Source of the DNA: JBASNZ01 sp049657775
Lineage (GTDB): Bacteria > Actinomycetota > Coriobacteriia > Anaerosomatales > Anaerosomataceae
Direction of reading: 5' to 3'
DNA: 14,746 nt
NCBI GenBank assembly: GCA_049657775.1
Contig: JBASNZ010000076.1
Coordinates: forward strand, 1 to 14,746
Under the pieces are notes generated by a model. It did not search any database. It was given only the letters and a program-made list of their open reading frames with translations, and was not told where the DNA came from. Made by a program: the position numbers and the translations under genes. Positions within the stretch are counted from its first letter, which is position 1. Each line of letters starts with the position of its first letter. Below are positions 13,410 to 14,746 of the stretch, piece after piece.

Positions 13410-14746
13410 CTACTTGGCACTCGCCCAGTCGGTTCCCGACCCCACGCTGACCTCGAGAGGAACCGCAAGCGATGCGACGTTGATCATCGCCTCGCGCACC
13501 ATGTCTGTCAGCCGAGCGAGCTCTGCCGGTCGCGCCTCGAAGACGAGTTCGTCGTGCACCTGGAGCACCATGCGGCTCACGAATCCTTCATCGCGCAGTC
13601 GTCGGTCGACGTCCACCATCGCGAGCTTCATGATGTCGGCCGCGGTGCCCTGCATGGGGTGGTTCATCGCGGTACGCTCGCCGAACGAGCGCATATTGAA
13701 GTTGGAGCTCTTGAGCTCGGGAATCGGTCGGCGCCTCCCGTACATCGTGACAGCGAATCCGTCCTTGTGGGCCTCAGCTACGGTGCGATCCAGGAACGAG
13801 CGTACGCCAGGGTACGCCGCGAAATACCGATCGATCATCTCCTGCGCTTCGGCGTACCCGACCGAAAGCGTCTCGGCCAGGCCATGCGCACTCTGCCCGT
13901 AGACAATGCCGAAGTTGACAGCCTTGGCGCGGCGGCGCATCTCCGGGGTTACCTCCTCGGCAGGCACACCGAACACCCGCGACGACGTGGCAGCGTGGAA
14001 GTCGCGCCCGGAGGTGAACGCGTCGATGAGGCCCTGGTCGCCCGAGAGGTGCGCGAGGACGCGCAACTCGATCTGAGAGTAGTCGGCCGACACCATGAGA
14101 TCGCCGGGCTCGGCCGGAACGAACGCAGCGCGGATGCGCAGCCCGAGCGGGGTACGCACGGGGATGTTCTGCAGGTTGGGATTGCTGCTCGACAGGCGTC
14201 CGGTGGCGGCGACCGTCTGATTGAACGACGTGTGCAACCGACCGTCCTCGCCCACCATGCGGGGCAGCGCATCGATGTACGTGCTCTTGAGTTTGGTTAG
14301 TTCGCGATACTCGATGATCTTACCGGCGATCGGGTAGCTGGGCGCGAGCCCGCCCAGGACCGATGCGTCGGTGGAGTAGCCGGTCTTGGTGCGCTTACCC
14401 GAGGGCAGTCCGAGCTTGTCGAAGAGCACCTCGCCAAGCTGCTTGGGCGAGTCGATGTTGAACTCACAGCCCGCAAGGGACGCTATCTCCGCGCGCAGTG
14501 CCTCGATGCCGGCGCCGGTCTCCTCGGCAAGTCCCGAGAGAACCGTGCGGTCGACGCCGACGCCGACCTCCTCCATGCGCACGAGCACCGGGATGAGGTC
14601 CATCTCGCAGCGCCGGAAGACATCTGCGGCGCCGGTGAGGTCGAGTTGACGCTCGAGGACGCGCGCGAGCTCGGCGACTGCCCGGGCGGCGCCCGGCGCG
14701 CCAGCGCTGTCAGCTACGGCACGGCCCAGGTACTCGCCAGCGAGCG
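13410..14746 (-). CDS. polA: DNA polymerase I (partial, N-terminus outside window)
   Basis: This is the C-terminal two-thirds of a family A DNA polymerase, which fills gaps in repair and replaces RNA primers. The frame is open to the right edge and begins LAGEYLGRAV, so the true start and the 5'-3' exonuclease domain lie outside; the ATG at 14603 is internal. Polymerase motifs are intact: motif A VSADYSQIELRVLAHLSGD (about 14090-14035), O-helix/motif B RRRAKAVNFGIVYGQSAHGL (about 13940-13880), and motif C VLQVHDELVFEA (about 13565-13530). SSNPNLQNIPVRT is the conserved template-binding loop. Whether the 3'-5' exonuclease is active cannot be judged here. polA followed by rpsA is an actinobacterial arrangement, interrupted here by the cytochrome gene. 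Confidence 0.98.
   Translation of the reverse strand, partial: LAGEYLGRAVADSAGAPGAARAVAELARVLERQLDLTGAADVFRRCEMDLIPVLVRMEEVGVGVDRTVLSGLAEETGAGIEALRAEIASLAGCEFNIDSPKQLGEVLFDKLGLPSGKRTKTGYSTDASVLGGLAPSYPIAGKIIEYRELTKLKSTYIDALPRMVGEDGRLHTSFNQTVAATGRLSSSNPNLQNIPVRTPLGLRIRAAFVPAEPGDLMVSADYSQIELRVLAHLSGDQGLIDAFTSGRDFHAATSSRVFGVPAEEVTPEMRRRAKAVNFGIVYGQSAHGLAETLSVGYAEAQEMIDRYFAAYPGVRSFLDRTVAEAHKDGFAVTMYGRRRPIPELKSSNFNMRSFGERTAMNHPMQGTAADIMKLAMVDVDRRLRDEGFVSRMVLQVHDELVFEARPAELARLTDMVREAMINVASLAVPLEVSVGSGTDWASAK

Overview
The window is GC-rich, densely coded DNA, mostly on the minus strand. It most resembles an anaerobic, non-mycelial actinobacterium, perhaps a Coriobacteriia/OPB41-type lineage. That placement is inference. 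It rests on the polA-rpsA-coaE-uvrB gene order known from Actinobacteria (in M. tuberculosis polA, rpsA and coaE are adjacent and uvrB lies close by), a four-S1-domain RpsA with an acidic tail, and a multihaem cytochrome c and a large secreted DNRLRE-type protein of kinds seen in such anaerobes.

Layout from left to right. Positions 1-1839 (minus) hold the N-terminal part of a large secreted DNRLRE-domain surface protein that runs off the left edge and is interrupted by a frameshift near 1600. Positions 2010-2646 (minus) hold a ribbon-helix-helix antitoxin and PIN toxin pair with a palindromic operator candidate. uvrB follows at 2741-4807 (minus). A membrane-anchored PIG-L/LmbE-type deacetylase (4888-5709, minus) is divergent from a multi-pass HGSNAT/COG4299-type acetyltransferase (5769-6905, plus). 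Their 59-bp shared gap carries an inverted repeat around an apparently leaderless promoter. The acetyltransferase is tail-to-tail, with no gap, with a translationally coupled pair read the other way: an SCP2-type thiolase (8026-9165) and a DUF35/OB-fold domain fused to a 3-hydroxyacyl-CoA dehydrogenase (6906-8024). Three tandem 17-bp repeats sit upstream of the thiolase.

Further right, all minus strand, are a membrane-anchored lytic transglycosylase (9278-9856) overlapping coaE (9846-10457), a terminator, and rpsA (10544-11905) with its promoter and a leader hairpin over the ribosome-binding site. The stretch 11906-12206 (301 bp) has no gene. It holds the rpsA leader and promoter, a 9-bp minisatellite, a 14-bp direct repeat and a hairpin. 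A seven-haem c-type cytochrome (12207-13327) is split by a frameshift, and the C-terminal two-thirds of polA (13410-14746) runs off the right edge.

The most interesting system is the thiolase plus DUF35-dehydrogenase fusion. In archaea a DUF35 protein joins an SCP2-type thiolase to HMG-CoA synthase and couples the two reactions. Here the same kind of adaptor is covalently attached to a reductive enzyme, which suggests direct coupling of acetoacetyl-CoA formation to its reduction to 3-hydroxybutyryl-CoA. No RNA genes, insertion sequences or CRISPR arrays were found.
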